64,000 nucleotides of DNA from Bradyrhizobium sp. NAS96.2 (GTDB lineage: Bacteria > Pseudomonadota > Alphaproteobacteria > Rhizobiales > Xanthobacteraceae). Every line of letters starts with the position of its first letter. Within the stretch, counting starts at the first letter, position 1. Below the pieces are notes generated by a model. It was not told the origin of the DNA and searched no databases. It was given only the letters and a program-made list of their open reading frames with translations. Position numbers and translations under genes: made by a program. The stretch spans positions 1 to 64,000 of the forward strand of contig NZ_LGHK01000023.1 in NCBI RefSeq assembly GCF_001908235.1, in the 5' to 3' direction. Below, piece by piece: positions 25,118-33,286 of this stretch.

Positions 25118-26565
25118 CGCCCATCCGCGTCCTCGCGGTCGCTTCGGAAGTCTACCCGATCGTCAAGACCGGCGGCCTCGCCGACGTGGTCGGCGCGCTG
25201 CCGGCGGCACTGCAGCAGCACGGCGTCGCGACGCGGACGCTGGTGCCCGGCTATCCGGCCGTGCTCAACGCGCTGGCCTCGGCGGAGACGCTGCTGCAGT
25301 GGGGCGAGTTCTACGGCGGGGCGGTGCGCGTGCTCGGCGGCACCCATGACGGCCTCGATCTCTATGCGCTGGACGCGCCGCATCTCTATGCGCGGCCGGG
25401 CAATCCCTATGTCGGCCCCGACGGCCGCGATTGGCCCGACAACGGCATCCGCTTCGCGGCGCTGTCGCGGATGGCGGCGGAAATCGGCCGCGGTGCGATC
25501 GCCTCCTTCGTCCCCGACATCGTGCATGCGCATGACTGGCAGGCCGGCCTCGCGCCGGCCTATCTGCATTATGGCGGGCAACCGCGGCCGGGCACGGTGA
25601 TGACCGTGCACAACCTCGCCTATCAGGGCCAGTTCTCGCCGGACATGCTCACAATGTTCGGCCTGCCGGGCGAGGCCTACTCGCTTCACGGCGTCGAATA
25701 TTACGGCACCATCAGCCTGCTCAAGGCCGGCCTGCAATTCGCCGACCGTATCACCACGGTGTCGCCGACCTATGCACAGGAGATCCAGAGCGACGAGGGC
25801 GGCATGGGTCTCGGCGGCCTGCTGCGCGAACGTTCCGACGTGCTGAGCGGCATCCTCAACGGCATCGACATCGCGGTATGGAATCCAGCGACCGATCCCG
25901 ATATCGCTGCGCGCTTCAGCGCCGAGCAGATGGCGGAGCGCGCCGCCAACAAGGCGGCATTGCAGCGGCGCTTCGGGCTCGATCCGGCGCCGGATGCGAT
26001 GCTGCTCGGCGTCATCAGCCGGCTGTCTTGGCAGAAAGGGCTCGACCTGCTGCTCGACAATATTCCGACATTGCTCGGCGAAGGCATCCAGCTGGCGCTG
26101 CTCGGCAGCGGCGATCGCGATCTACAGGATCGCTTCGCTGCGCTGGCGCGCGACAATCCCGGACGGATCGCAGTCGTGATCGGCTATGACGAGGCGCTGG
26201 CGCATCTGATCCAGGCAGGCTCCGATGCGCTCGCAGTGCCGTCGCGCTTCGAGCCGTGCGGCCTCACCCAGCTCTGCGCGCTGCGCTACGGCGCGGTCCC
26301 CGTTGTCGCCAATGTCGGAGGCCTCGCCGACACCGTGCAGGGCTTCGACGAAGCCGCAATCACGGGCAGTGCGGCAACCGGCATCAAGTTCGCACCCGTC
26401 ACCTCGGAGGCGCTCGCCCACGGCTTGCGCACAGCGAACCTGCTGTTCAACGACAAGGTGACCTGGCGCCGGCTGCAGCTAGCCGGCATGGCCACCGATG
26501 TCTCCTGGCACAATCGCGCCGGCCGCTACGCCGCGCTCTATCGCGAGCTTGCCGCCAGAGCATGA
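25114..26565 (+). CDS. glgA: Glycogen synthase (ADP-glucose specific, GT5)
   Basis: 483-residue retaining GT-B glycosyltransferase that extends the alpha-1,4-glucan from ADP-glucose. It has the [13 protein letters not shown] motif (the GT5 Lys-x-Gly-Gly loop, residues ~18-30), [46 protein letters not shown] and the acceptor/nucleotide motif [33 protein letters not shown]. Start ATG overlaps the glgC stop. The last codons and the TGA (26563-26565) fall in the left arm of a dispersed repeat (R6), so the C-terminus may have been trimmed or replaced by a repeat insertion. Confidence 0.96.
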   Translation: MTPIRVLAVASEVYPIVKTGGLADVVGALPAALQQHGVATRTLVPGYPAVLNALASAETLLQWGEFYGGAVRVLGGTHDGLDLYALDAPHLYARPGNPYVGPDGRDWPDNGIRFAALSRMAAEIGRGAIASFVPDIVHAHDWQAGLAPAYLHYGGQPRPGTVMTVHNLAYQGQFSPDMLTMFGLPGEAYSLHGVEYYGTISLLKAGLQFADRITTVSPTYAQEIQSDEGGMGLGGLLRERSDVLSGILNGIDIAVWNPATDPDIAARFSAEQMAERAANKAALQRRFGLDPAPDAMLLGVISRLSWQKGLDLLLDNIPTLLGEGIQLALLGSGDRDLQDRFAALARDNPGRIAVVIGYDEALAHLIQAGSDALAVPSRFEPCGLTQLCALRYGAVPVVANVGGLADTVQGFDEAAITGSAATGIKFAPVTSEALAHGLRTANLLFNDKVTWRRLQLAGMATDVSWHNRAGRYAALYRELAARA

Positions 26566-26631
26566 TCCGCAAAAGTGCGACGCGGTTTTCCCTCGCGACA
26601 AACGCGATGCGCTTGCGCCGAGATCATGCTC
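26558..26631. repeat. Dispersed repeat R6 overlapping the end of glgA
   Basis: Perfect 10-bp outer arms GAGCATGATC (26558-26567) and GATCATGCTC (26622-26631) around the core GCGGTTTTCCCTCGCGACAA. Typical 'AGCATGATC..GATCATGCT' intergenic repeat. It supplies the glgA stop codon. Confidence 0.7.
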
Positions 26632-26655
26632 ACAAAGTGAACAGGTAAAGCGCGC

Positions 26656-26973
26656 TCAGTTCAAGAGATCGCAGGACGCGATGCGGTTGATGTCGGCGAG
26701 GCGCCGGTCGGGATTTCCCTTGAAATCAAGGCTTGCTACGAGATCGAGCAGCCGGCCATAGGCGCGGTCGGCGACCGCAACGGGCAACGGCTCCTCGTCA
26801 AAGGCCTCGATGTAATTGCCGACGAGACCGCTCAGCAGACGACACATCGCCCGTTGCTCGGGGTCGTGCCTGCTCAAGGTCTCAAGTTTTTCCTGGAGGG
26901 TTCGGTAGGTTCGCAAGCCGTGCGGCTGTTGCGAAAGCCAACCGTGCAGATCGGAATTATTCAGATCACTCAT
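26656..26973 (-). CDS. Hypothetical protein, small helical, cytoplasmic
   Basis: 105 residues, no signal peptide or membrane segment, with an AGAGG ribosome binding site about six bases before the ATG at 26973. The sequence is mostly helical, with charged segments (RTYRTLQEKLETLSRHDPEQRAMCRLLSGLVGNYIEAFDEEPL) and a C-terminal cysteine (ASCDLLN). Convergent with glgA. I do not recognise a family; GC usage and the clean reading frame support a real gene. Confidence 0.55.
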   Translation of the reverse strand: MSDLNNSDLHGWLSQQPHGLRTYRTLQEKLETLSRHDPEQRAMCRLLSGLVGNYIEAFDEEPLPVAVADRAYGRLLDLVASLDFKGNPDRRLADINRIASCDLLN

Positions 26974-27123
26974 ATCAGCCTCTTCAACATGGAGAAGAAG
27001 CTACCGGCTTATACAGCCGATCATGGTTCCGCGCCATCGCAATTTTTGCATGCATCCCCTGCCCGGGCGTGCAGGCCGTGTCATCGGATTGGCACGCAGT
27101 GTCGCTAGGCTATTCTGGTTTGA

Positions 27124-28257
27124 TCAGAGTCGCGCGAGTGCCGGCAGAATCCTGTAGCGCGCGATTTCGTGCGGATAGTCGCCGCGATTGGCGAGCAGCA
27201 CGATGCCGAACCTGCGCGCCGGCACCAGGCCGATATAGGCCGAGGCATTGTTGAGACCGCCGGGCTTGTCGATGACGGTGACGCCGTCGAGCCGCACGTG
27301 CTCCCATGCCATCGCCTGCCCGAACTTCGCATCGACACGAAAACTCTCGCGCATGGTCATCTGCAATGCCGCGCGCAATTCGGGATCGATCACCCCGCCG
27401 TCGAGACAGGCCTGCAGCAGGATGCCGAGATCGCGCGCCGAGGAGAACACCTGGCCGGTACCCGGAAAATCGTAATAGCTCTGCTGATTGCCGATTGGGC
27501 CGATCGGCGTGCCGTCGTGGGAGTAGCCCTGGACCAGGCGCTGCATGATCTCGGGCGCCAGCGCCGCGCGGTTGTCTTCGGCACGGCCAGGAACGAAGGT
27601 CGACGTCATGCCGAGCGGCTTGAGGATGCGGCTTTCGATCAACGTCGCGATCGGCATGCGATAGCGCCGTTCCAGCACCAGCTGCAGCAGAACATAGCCG
27701 GCATGGCTGTAGATGCGCTGCTTGCCCGGCTGCTCGCCGGCCGGCGGCGTCCACGTATTGAGCATCGCAATGAACTGATCGCGGCTGAAGGTCTCGTTCG
27801 GCCAGGGCGGGTGATCGGTCGACAGCAGCAGCCCGGATGTATGGTTGACGAGCTCGCCGACGGTGACGTGGCTGATATAGTCGCCGTGCAACTCGGGCAA
27901 AATCTTGCCGACCGGATCGTCCAATCGCAATTCACCGCGCTCCGTGGCGAGTGCGACCAGCGTCGCCTCGAACAGCTTGCGCAACGAGGCGAGGTTGAAC
28001 AGCGTGTCCGACGTGACCGGCCGCTTGGCCGCGGTGTCGGCGAAACCGTAGTTGACGAAGGTGACCTGGCCGCCGGCATAGACCGCGGCGGCGAGGCCGC
28101 CCGGATCGGACGCGGTCGCGGTCGGCGCGAGTTCCGTCGTGACGATGTCCCTGATCAGCGCATCCATGTCGGAATCCGCACGCGCCCCCGCGAGCGCGCT
28201 AACTGCTATGGCAAGCACGACGGCTACGATCCGGACGGGGAGCCACTGTTTCATCAA
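27124..28257 (-). CDS. Secreted class C beta-lactamase-related serine hydrolase
   Basis: 377-residue exported protein (signal peptide residues 1-28, LAIAVSALAGARA). All three penicillin-binding motifs are recognisable: S91-L-R-K94 (NLASLRKLFEA), Y183-S-H185 (where AmpC has Y-A-N) and K331-P-G-G (AmpC K-T-G). It therefore belongs to the beta-lactamase/D-alanyl-D-alanine carboxypeptidase clan; the modified second and third motifs point to an esterase or peptidase rather than a lactamase. A second ATG follows the first. Monocistronic. Unrelated in sequence detail to the other serine hydrolase at 18-19 kb. Confidence 0.82.
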   Translation of the reverse strand: MMKQWLPVRIVAVVLAIAVSALAGARADSDMDALIRDIVTTELAPTATASDPGGLAAAVYAGGQVTFVNYGFADTAAKRPVTSDTLFNLASLRKLFEATLVALATERGELRLDDPVGKILPELHGDYISHVTVGELVNHTSGLLLSTDHPPWPNETFSRDQFIAMLNTWTPPAGEQPGKQRIYSHAGYVLLQLVLERRYRMPIATLIESRILKPLGMTSTFVPGRAEDNRAALAPEIMQRLVQGYSHDGTPIGPIGNQQSYYDFPGTGQVFSSARDLGILLQACLDGGVIDPELRAALQMTMRESFRVDAKFGQAMAWEHVRLDGVTVIDKPGGLNNASAYIGLVPARRFGIVLLANRGDYPHEIARYRILPALARL

Positions 28258-28783
28258 GAGCGAAATCGGAACGATGTTGCGATGTCATCCGCAGGCTGAT
28301 CTGTTCAGCCACCGCGAGATGGCGACATCGCGATCCTAGCGATGGAACCTAGGCGTCCGCGTTCACGATTGCGCGTATTTCACCGTTACCTGTCCCGGCT
28401 GGGGAAGGGGAGCGGCCCGATCGCTGTTCCGGGGGTCACTACCGGAAACCGCGATCGCGACCGCCCTCCCACTCCAGCCACGGTGCGGGAACTGCAATCA
28501 CACTAAAAAATGCGGGGCGTTTGAAAATGGCGGGAGCGTGTTGCGACGGAACGGCAAGACCAACGCTTGCCGGGCCGACCGCCGATATGTCCGACTTCGT
28601 CACGTTCCGCTCCCAACCGGGGACCGTTTCCCAATAGCAACAATTCGTCAATCGAAGGTTGCATAGGCCGATCTGATTCGAGTTACAAGACATGGAGCGC
28701 TGCGACCTATTGTCCAGTTCCAGATCCCGTTGCACGCTTGCCTCGGTTAAGCATGGCTTAACCATCGACCGCACGACGCGACA
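28258..28783. other. 526-bp gap without a convincing gene
   Basis: Between the serine hydrolase start and the DUF417 stop I see no coding region I would support: the open frames here lack RBS and coding bias. The only structure is the 19-bp palindrome at 28745-28763, just past the DUF417 stop. Confidence 0.5.
28745..28763 (-). terminator. 19-bp palindrome just downstream of DUF417
   Basis: GGTTAAGC-ATG-GCTTAACC, a perfect 8-bp inverted repeat with a 3-nt loop, 21 bp past the stop of the DUF417 gene on the minus strand. It could be a weak terminator hairpin, but the lack of a T-run and half-AT content leave open a protein-binding site. Confidence 0.35.
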
Positions 28784-29272
28784 CTATGCGGCGCGCGACC
28801 GGACGATCGACTGCGGCAACGATGCCAACAACAGCACGAGGCAGACGCAGAGCAGCACGATGTCCTTGAACAGGAACTCGCCGGCCAGGTTCCAGGCCAT
28901 CGGGTCGGTCGACAGGCTCCATTTGACCACCCCGGGTGTCGTGAAGAAGAACGACCACGTCGCCGCGAAGGTGATCACGCCCATCAGCGAGCCGATCGCT
29001 GAGAGCATCGGGCTGAATGCACCCGTCGCCAGCAACGCGGCGATGCCGAGCTCGGCCACGCCGAGCACATAAGCCTCGCCGCGGAGACCGAACACCGAGA
29101 GCCAGGAGACGAACGGGCTGTTGCTGATGAATTGCACGATGCCTTGCGCCGACTGCAGCGTGAACTTCTGCATGCCGAACGACACAAAGATCACCACCAT
29201 GACCCAGCGCAGGATCGCGAGCGGACGATAAGACCCCTCGCCTTGTTCGGCGATGTTGAACGATAGATTCAT
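28784..29272 (-). CDS. DUF417 / YkgB-type membrane protein
   Basis: 162-residue inner-membrane protein with four predicted helices (LAILRWVMVVIFVSFGMQKF, AYVLGVAELGIAALLATG, SAIGSLMGVITFAATWSFFF, and IVLLCVCLVLLLASL). The patterns FGMQKFT and ATWSFFFTTPGVVKW are characteristic of DUF417, which includes E. coli YkgB (RclC) of the reactive-chlorine response. No neighbouring rclA or rclB genes are seen, so the link to oxidant stress is only a family hint. Confidence 0.85.
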   Translation of the reverse strand: MNLSFNIAEQGEGSYRPLAILRWVMVVIFVSFGMQKFTLQSAQGIVQFISNSPFVSWLSVFGLRGEAYVLGVAELGIAALLATGAFSPMLSAIGSLMGVITFAATWSFFFTTPGVVKWSLSTDPMAWNLAGEFLFKDIVLLCVCLVLLLASLPQSIVRSRAA

Positions 29273-29437
29273 GCGGACGTTTCTTCCCTCACTGCGATGC
29301 CACCATCTGCCGCTGTTGCGGCGCTCGTGGCAGGACTACGCAGCGTGTCATGCGCGCGTTACGCGTGGGGCGCGTGAACGTCCTTCACAAGGATGTGCAG
29401 ACGAAGTGATGAGTTCCACCGTCCAACCGCGACGGCC

Positions 29438-30073
29438 TCACGCGCGCTGGCGCAGCGGCCGCGCGGCATCCTTCGCCGGCACCGGCATGGTGAAACCGTA
29501 CAGGAACAAGTCCACCACCATGTCGGCGAATTCGTGAGGATCAACGCCGCCCTTGGCGTCGTACCAGGTGTGGCTGAAGTTCAGGATGCCGAACAGCATC
29601 ATGCTGTAGATCTTCTTGGTCCGCTTGACGATCTTGCCTTCCTTGTCGAGCTTGACCAGAAGATCGGAGACCGTGTCGACCAGCTGACGCTCCAGCGCCT
29701 TGATCGCATCCTGCTCGGTCTCGCCGAGGAACGAGAGGTCGTTGAGGATGACGCGCTGCTCGTCGCTCGAGCGCGCATTGAGCGCGACGATAGCCTGGAT
29801 CGCCGCACGGAACTGCTCCAGCGTCGCGGTCTTGCCGGCCATCGCGGCCTCGACATTGGCGATCATCTCGTGGATATGCGCATCGAGGATCGCGAACAGG
29901 ATCGCTTCCTTCGAATCGAAATAATGGTACAGCGCACCGCGCGACAGCTTGCAGGCATCCGCAAGATCGGCGATCGAGGCACGCATATAGCCTTGCCGCG
30001 CGAACAGGCCGCAGGCGGTGGTGAGAATGCCCCGCTGGATCTCGTCGTAATTTTCTGAGCGCGTCCGCGCCAT
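29438..30073 (-). CDS. TetR-family transcriptional regulator
   Basis: 211-residue repressor. The N-terminal helix-turn-helix is RGILTTACGLFARQGYMRASIADLADACKLSRGALYHYFDSKEAIL (residues ~12-55), and the rest is a helical ligand domain of the type common in acyl-CoA-responsive regulators (AIVALNARSSDEQRVILNDL). The ATG at 30073 (MARTRSENY) is preferred over one five codons upstream. It is divergent from the catabolic operon starting at 30325, and a palindromic site CGACCGGTCG sits between them. It is the best candidate regulator of the supercluster (inference). Confidence 0.9.
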   Translation of the reverse strand: MARTRSENYDEIQRGILTTACGLFARQGYMRASIADLADACKLSRGALYHYFDSKEAILFAILDAHIHEMIANVEAAMAGKTATLEQFRAAIQAIVALNARSSDEQRVILNDLSFLGETEQDAIKALERQLVDTVSDLLVKLDKEGKIVKRTKKIYSMMLFGILNFSHTWYDAKGGVDPHEFADMVVDLFLYGFTMPVPAKDAARPLRQRA

Positions 30074-30208
30074 CCCCGTCTCTCTCATCCACCATCGGCG
30101 CCGCCGGAATCGGGCAGCCGCCGTCTCTCTATACTACTGCGGCTCCGCGCCCTCCTCCCCTTTGCGGGCACCATCCACCAGAACTGTTCGACCGCTCGCA
30201 TTCAGGCT

Positions 30209-30224
30209 TTGACCTGCGTCAAAA
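30209..30224. promoter_or_regulatory. FNR/FixK-like box
   Basis: TTTGAC-CTGC-GTCAAA is a perfect inverted repeat that satisfies the FixK/FNR pattern TTGA-N6-TCAA. It lies 101 bp upstream of the FAD-oxidoreductase start and suggests oxygen-responsive activation of the operon. It could also serve the divergent TetR gene. Confidence 0.5.
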
Positions 30225-30230
30225 AAAATT

Positions 30231-30250
30231 TGAACGACCGGTCGGATTAT
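30231..30250. promoter_or_regulatory. TetR-type operator A
   Basis: GAACGACCGGTCGG contains the palindrome CGACCGGTCG. It differs at one base from the site upstream of the Rieske operon (GAACGACCGTTCGG, 44787-44800). It lies between the TetR gene and the FAD oxidoreductase. Confidence 0.65.
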
Positions 30251-30324
30251 ATTAGACTGCCCGTCATCAAGCAAGCGGATTGCGCACGCCGGGACCAACC
30301 CGGCGGCATCGAGGGAGGCTGCGC

Positions 30325-31635
30325 GTGGATACTCAGAGGATCGATGCTGTCGTGATCGGAGCGGGCGCCGGCGGGCTGTGCGCCGCGGCGCGCCTCGCCC
30401 ATGGCGGGTTGCATACGCTCGTCGTCGACGACAAGGATCGGCTCGGCGGCCGCGCCTCGACCGAGGAGATCGACGGCTTCAAGGTCAATATCGGCGCGAT
30501 CGCGATCGAGTTCGGCGGGGTGTTCGAGGAGACCTTCCACACCGTCGGCGCGCCGCTCGACATCCGCGCGCCGGAGCCCGCGAGCTCGTTCTTCATCGAC
30601 GGTAAGGTGATCGATGTCGGCCGCGGCGGCTGGTCGCTGCTGCTCGGGCAGCTCACGAAACAGGCCTCGCGCATCCTGGAGAAATTCGCCGATGCCCGCT
30701 CCGGCAATCTGCCCGACGGACGGCAATCGACCGAGGACTGGCTGAAGGGCTACACCAGCAACGCCACGGTGCACGCGCTGTTCCGCAACCTCTGCGCGGC
30801 GATCTTCGCCTGCAACGCCGCCGAGCTGCCTGCCCGCGCCTTCCTCACCTATTTCACCAGCAAAGGCGCCTTCAAGAAATTCGGCTTCTGCCCGCAGGGC
30901 ACGATCGGCGTCTGGAACAGCCTCGGCAGCGCGATCAAGCGCAACGGCGACATCTGGCTCGGCACGCCGGCGACCGCGATCCACAGCGCCAATGGCCGCG
31001 TCGAAGGCGTCACCGTTCTGCGGAACGGCGAGCGGGTGCGGATCGACACCGATCTTGTCATCAGCAATGCCGGACCGAAAGCCACCGTCGCGCTCGCCGG
31101 CAGTGAAGCCTTCCCGGCGGATTACATCGCCAAGGTGAAGAACGACCTTCGTCCGGCCGCCAACATCGTCATCAATGTCGCGAGCCGCGAGCCGCTGATC
31201 AACCATCCCGGCATCGTTACCTTCGGCAAGACGCGCCGGCTCTGCAACATGGCGAACCTCTCCGCCACCTGTCCGGAGCTGGCACCAGCCGGCTGGCACC
31301 TCTATGTCGCCTATGCCGTGCCGGTGCCCGCGCTCGGCGATTTCGACGCCGATGCCGAGCTTGCGCTGGCGCTCGAAGATCTGCGCGAACAGTTCGCGAA
31401 TTTCGACCAGGCGAAAGTCCTGTCGATCCGGGTGATGCGCGACGACTGGCCGGCGCAACGCAGCTGCGCCGGCTACGACCTGCCGCGCGAAACCGGCATC
31501 GAGGGCCTGTGGTGCGTCGGCGACGCGGTGAAGCAATATGGCAATGGCGGCACCCAGGCTTGCGCCGAGACCGCCAAGATCGTCACCGACGCGATCCTCG
31601 CCGCGCGCCCGCGCCGCTCGGCCGGCCGGGTTTGA
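30325..31635 (+). CDS. FAD-dependent phytoene-desaturase-like oxidoreductase
   Basis: 436-residue flavoprotein. The ADP-binding Rossmann motif VVIGAGAGGLCAAARLAHGG lies at residues ~8-27, and the C-terminal FAD motif is GLWCVGDAVKQYGNGGTQACAETAKIV. The overall layout matches the CrtI/phytoene-dehydrogenase-like NAD(P)/FAD superfamily. It could dehydrogenate or isomerise a hydrophobic substrate. The start is GTG at 30325, six bases after a strong GAGGGAGG; an upstream TTG has no RBS. First gene of a seven- or eight-gene transcript with livFGHM; livF starts 5 bp after its stop. Confidence 0.85.
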   Translation: MDTQRIDAVVIGAGAGGLCAAARLAHGGLHTLVVDDKDRLGGRASTEEIDGFKVNIGAIAIEFGGVFEETFHTVGAPLDIRAPEPASSFFIDGKVIDVGRGGWSLLLGQLTKQASRILEKFADARSGNLPDGRQSTEDWLKGYTSNATVHALFRNLCAAIFACNAAELPARAFLTYFTSKGAFKKFGFCPQGTIGVWNSLGSAIKRNGDIWLGTPATAIHSANGRVEGVTVLRNGERVRIDTDLVISNAGPKATVALAGSEAFPADYIAKVKNDLRPAANIVINVASREPLINHPGIVTFGKTRRLCNMANLSATCPELAPAGWHLYVAYAVPVPALGDFDADAELALALEDLREQFANFDQAKVLSIRVMRDDWPAQRSCAGYDLPRETGIEGLWCVGDAVKQYGNGGTQACAETAKIVTDAILAARPRRSAGRV

Positions 31636-31640
31636 GCAAG

Positions 31641-32495
31641 ATGCCTACGACGATCCCGCATCCGACGCCGCAGGCAGCGCCGCTCACGGCAACGGCGACG
31701 GATGTCCTGCTGGAATTCCGTAACATCCGGATCGTCTACGACAACGCGATCGAGGCGATCCGCGATGTCTCGATCGCGGTGCCCGAGGGCAGCATCGTCG
31801 CTTTGCTCGGCTCCAACGGCGCCGGCAAGTCGACGCTGCTGAAGGCGATGTCCGGCATCCTCTACACCGAGGAAGGCGTGATCGAGAACGGCGGCATCCG
31901 CTTCCGCAATGACGAGGTGCATCGTCTTGCGCCGGATGAACTGGTGCGCCGCGGCATCGTCCAGGTGCCGGAGGGCCGCCGCGTGTTCGCGGCGCTGACA
32001 ACAGACGAGAATTTGCAGATGGGCGGCTACACCAGGACCGGCGCCGAGGCGCGCGAGCGTCGCGACAAGGTGTTCGCGCTGTTCCCGCGGCTCCATGAGC
32101 GGCGCGATCAGATCGCCGGCTACATGTCCGGCGGCGAGCAGCAGATGCTCGCGATCGGCCGCGCGCTGATGACCGATCCGGTGCTGCTGGCGCTCGACGA
32201 GCCCTCGCTCGGCCTCGCGCCGCTGATCATCGACCGCATCTACGAGGTGATCGTTCGCCTCCGCGACGAGCTGAAGATGACCGTGCTGTTGGTCGAGCAG
32301 AACGCGCAGCGCGCGCTGGATATCGCCGACTACGGCTACATCCTGGAGACCGGCCGCGTCGTGCTCGACGGCACGGCCAAAAAGCTCACCGCCAACGAGG
32401 ATGTCCAGGAATTCTACCTCGGCGTCTCCTCGTCCGGCCGCAAGAGCCTGCGGGACGTCAAGCATTACAAGCGCCGCAAGCGGTGGCTGTCGTGA
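31641..32495 (+). CDS. livF: Liv-type ABC transporter ATP-binding protein LivF
   Basis: 284-residue ATPase that energises a branched-chain-amino-acid-type (HAAT) importer. Walker A GSNGAGKST, signature MSGGEQQMLAIGRAL, Walker B PVLLALDEPSLGLAPL and the H-loop-equivalent region TVLLVEQNAQRAL are intact. An N-terminal extension of ~35 residues (Pro/Thr-rich) and a basic C-terminal tail (GRKSLRDVKHYKRRKRWL) exceed the usual 235-240 residues. ATG at 31641 lies 5 bp after the previous stop; its stop overlaps livG. Confidence 0.92.
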   Translation: MPTTIPHPTPQAAPLTATATDVLLEFRNIRIVYDNAIEAIRDVSIAVPEGSIVALLGSNGAGKSTLLKAMSGILYTEEGVIENGGIRFRNDEVHRLAPDELVRRGIVQVPEGRRVFAALTTDENLQMGGYTRTGAEARERRDKVFALFPRLHERRDQIAGYMSGGEQQMLAIGRALMTDPVLLALDEPSLGLAPLIIDRIYEVIVRLRDELKMTVLLVEQNAQRALDIADYGYILETGRVVLDGTAKKLTANEDVQEFYLGVSSSGRKSLRDVKHYKRRKRWLS

Positions 32496-33286
32496 CCGCG
32501 TTGCTCACGGTCGAGAACCTGTCCAAGCGCTTCGGCGGCCTGCACGCGGTCGCCGAAGTCAGCCTGCAGGTCAGCCCCGGCGAGATCTGCAGCGTGATCG
32601 GTCCGAATGGCGCCGGCAAGACCACGCTGTTCAACATGATCTCGGGCGTGCTGCGGCCGAGCGGCGGCCGGATCACCTTTGACGGGATCGACCTTTCGAC
32701 GATTTCGCCGTGGAAGTTCGCCACTGTGGGCATCGGCCGCACCTTCCAGAATCTGGCACTGTTCAAGCACGGTACCGTGGTCGAGAACATCCTGACCGGC
32801 CGCCACACCCATCTGCGCTCGACCGTGCTCGACGCCGTGGTGTTCTTCGGGCGCACCCGCAAGGAAGAGATCGCGGCCCGGCAGCGCGTCGAGCACATCA
32901 TCGAATTCCTCGAGATCGAGCATATCAGGGACGCCGTCGTCGGCACCCTGTCCTATGGCCAGCAGAAGCGCGTCGAGCTCGCCCGGGCACTCGCCTGCGA
33001 GCCAAAACTGCTGCTGCTCGACGAGATGGTCTCCGGGATGAACCAGGAAGAGACCGAGGACATCGCGCGCTTCGTGCTCGACATCCGGGACGAGCTCGGC
33101 ATCACCGTCGTGATGATCGAGCATGAGATGCGCATCGTGATGGACATTTCTGACCGCATCCATGTGCTGAATTTCGGTCGCAAGATCGCCGAGGGCACGC
33201 CCGACGAGATCAGGCGCGATCCGGCCGTCGCGGAGGCCTATCTCGGCGGCCAGCGCGCTGAAGCGATGACAAAGGCAGGCGCATGA
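32483..33286 (+). CDS. livG: Liv-type ABC transporter ATP-binding protein LivG
   Basis: 267-residue ATPase paired with LivF. Walker A GPNGAGKTT, the LivG-specific segment GRTFQNLALFKHGTVVENIL, signature LSYGQQKRVELARAL, Walker B KLLLLDEMVSGMN and the H-loop VVMIEHEM are present. Start: GTG at 32483 overlaps livF; a GTG at 32492 forming a GTGA overlap with the livF stop is equally possible. The stop overlaps the acyl-CoA synthetase start. Role: ATP hydrolysis for import of the cluster's substrate. Confidence 0.92.
   Translation: MAVVTALLTVENLSKRFGGLHAVAEVSLQVSPGEICSVIGPNGAGKTTLFNMISGVLRPSGGRITFDGIDLSTISPWKFATVGIGRTFQNLALFKHGTVVENILTGRHTHLRSTVLDAVVFFGRTRKEEIAARQRVEHIIEFLEIEHIRDAVVGTLSYGQQKRVELARALACEPKLLLLDEMVSGMNQEETEDIARFVLDIRDELGITVVMIEHEMRIVMDISDRIHVLNFGRKIAEGTPDEIRRDPAVAEAYLGGQRAEAMTKAGA

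Noticed and set aside
27124-28257. AmpC beta-lactamase
   Set aside because: SxxK is present, but the second motif is YSH and the third KPGG, and there is no ampR. Kept as a generic serine hydrolase.
28439-28774. Open frame of 111 codons on the minus strand
   Set aside because: No ribosome binding site, no recognisable pattern, and it covers the palindrome after DUF417. Not supported as a gene.
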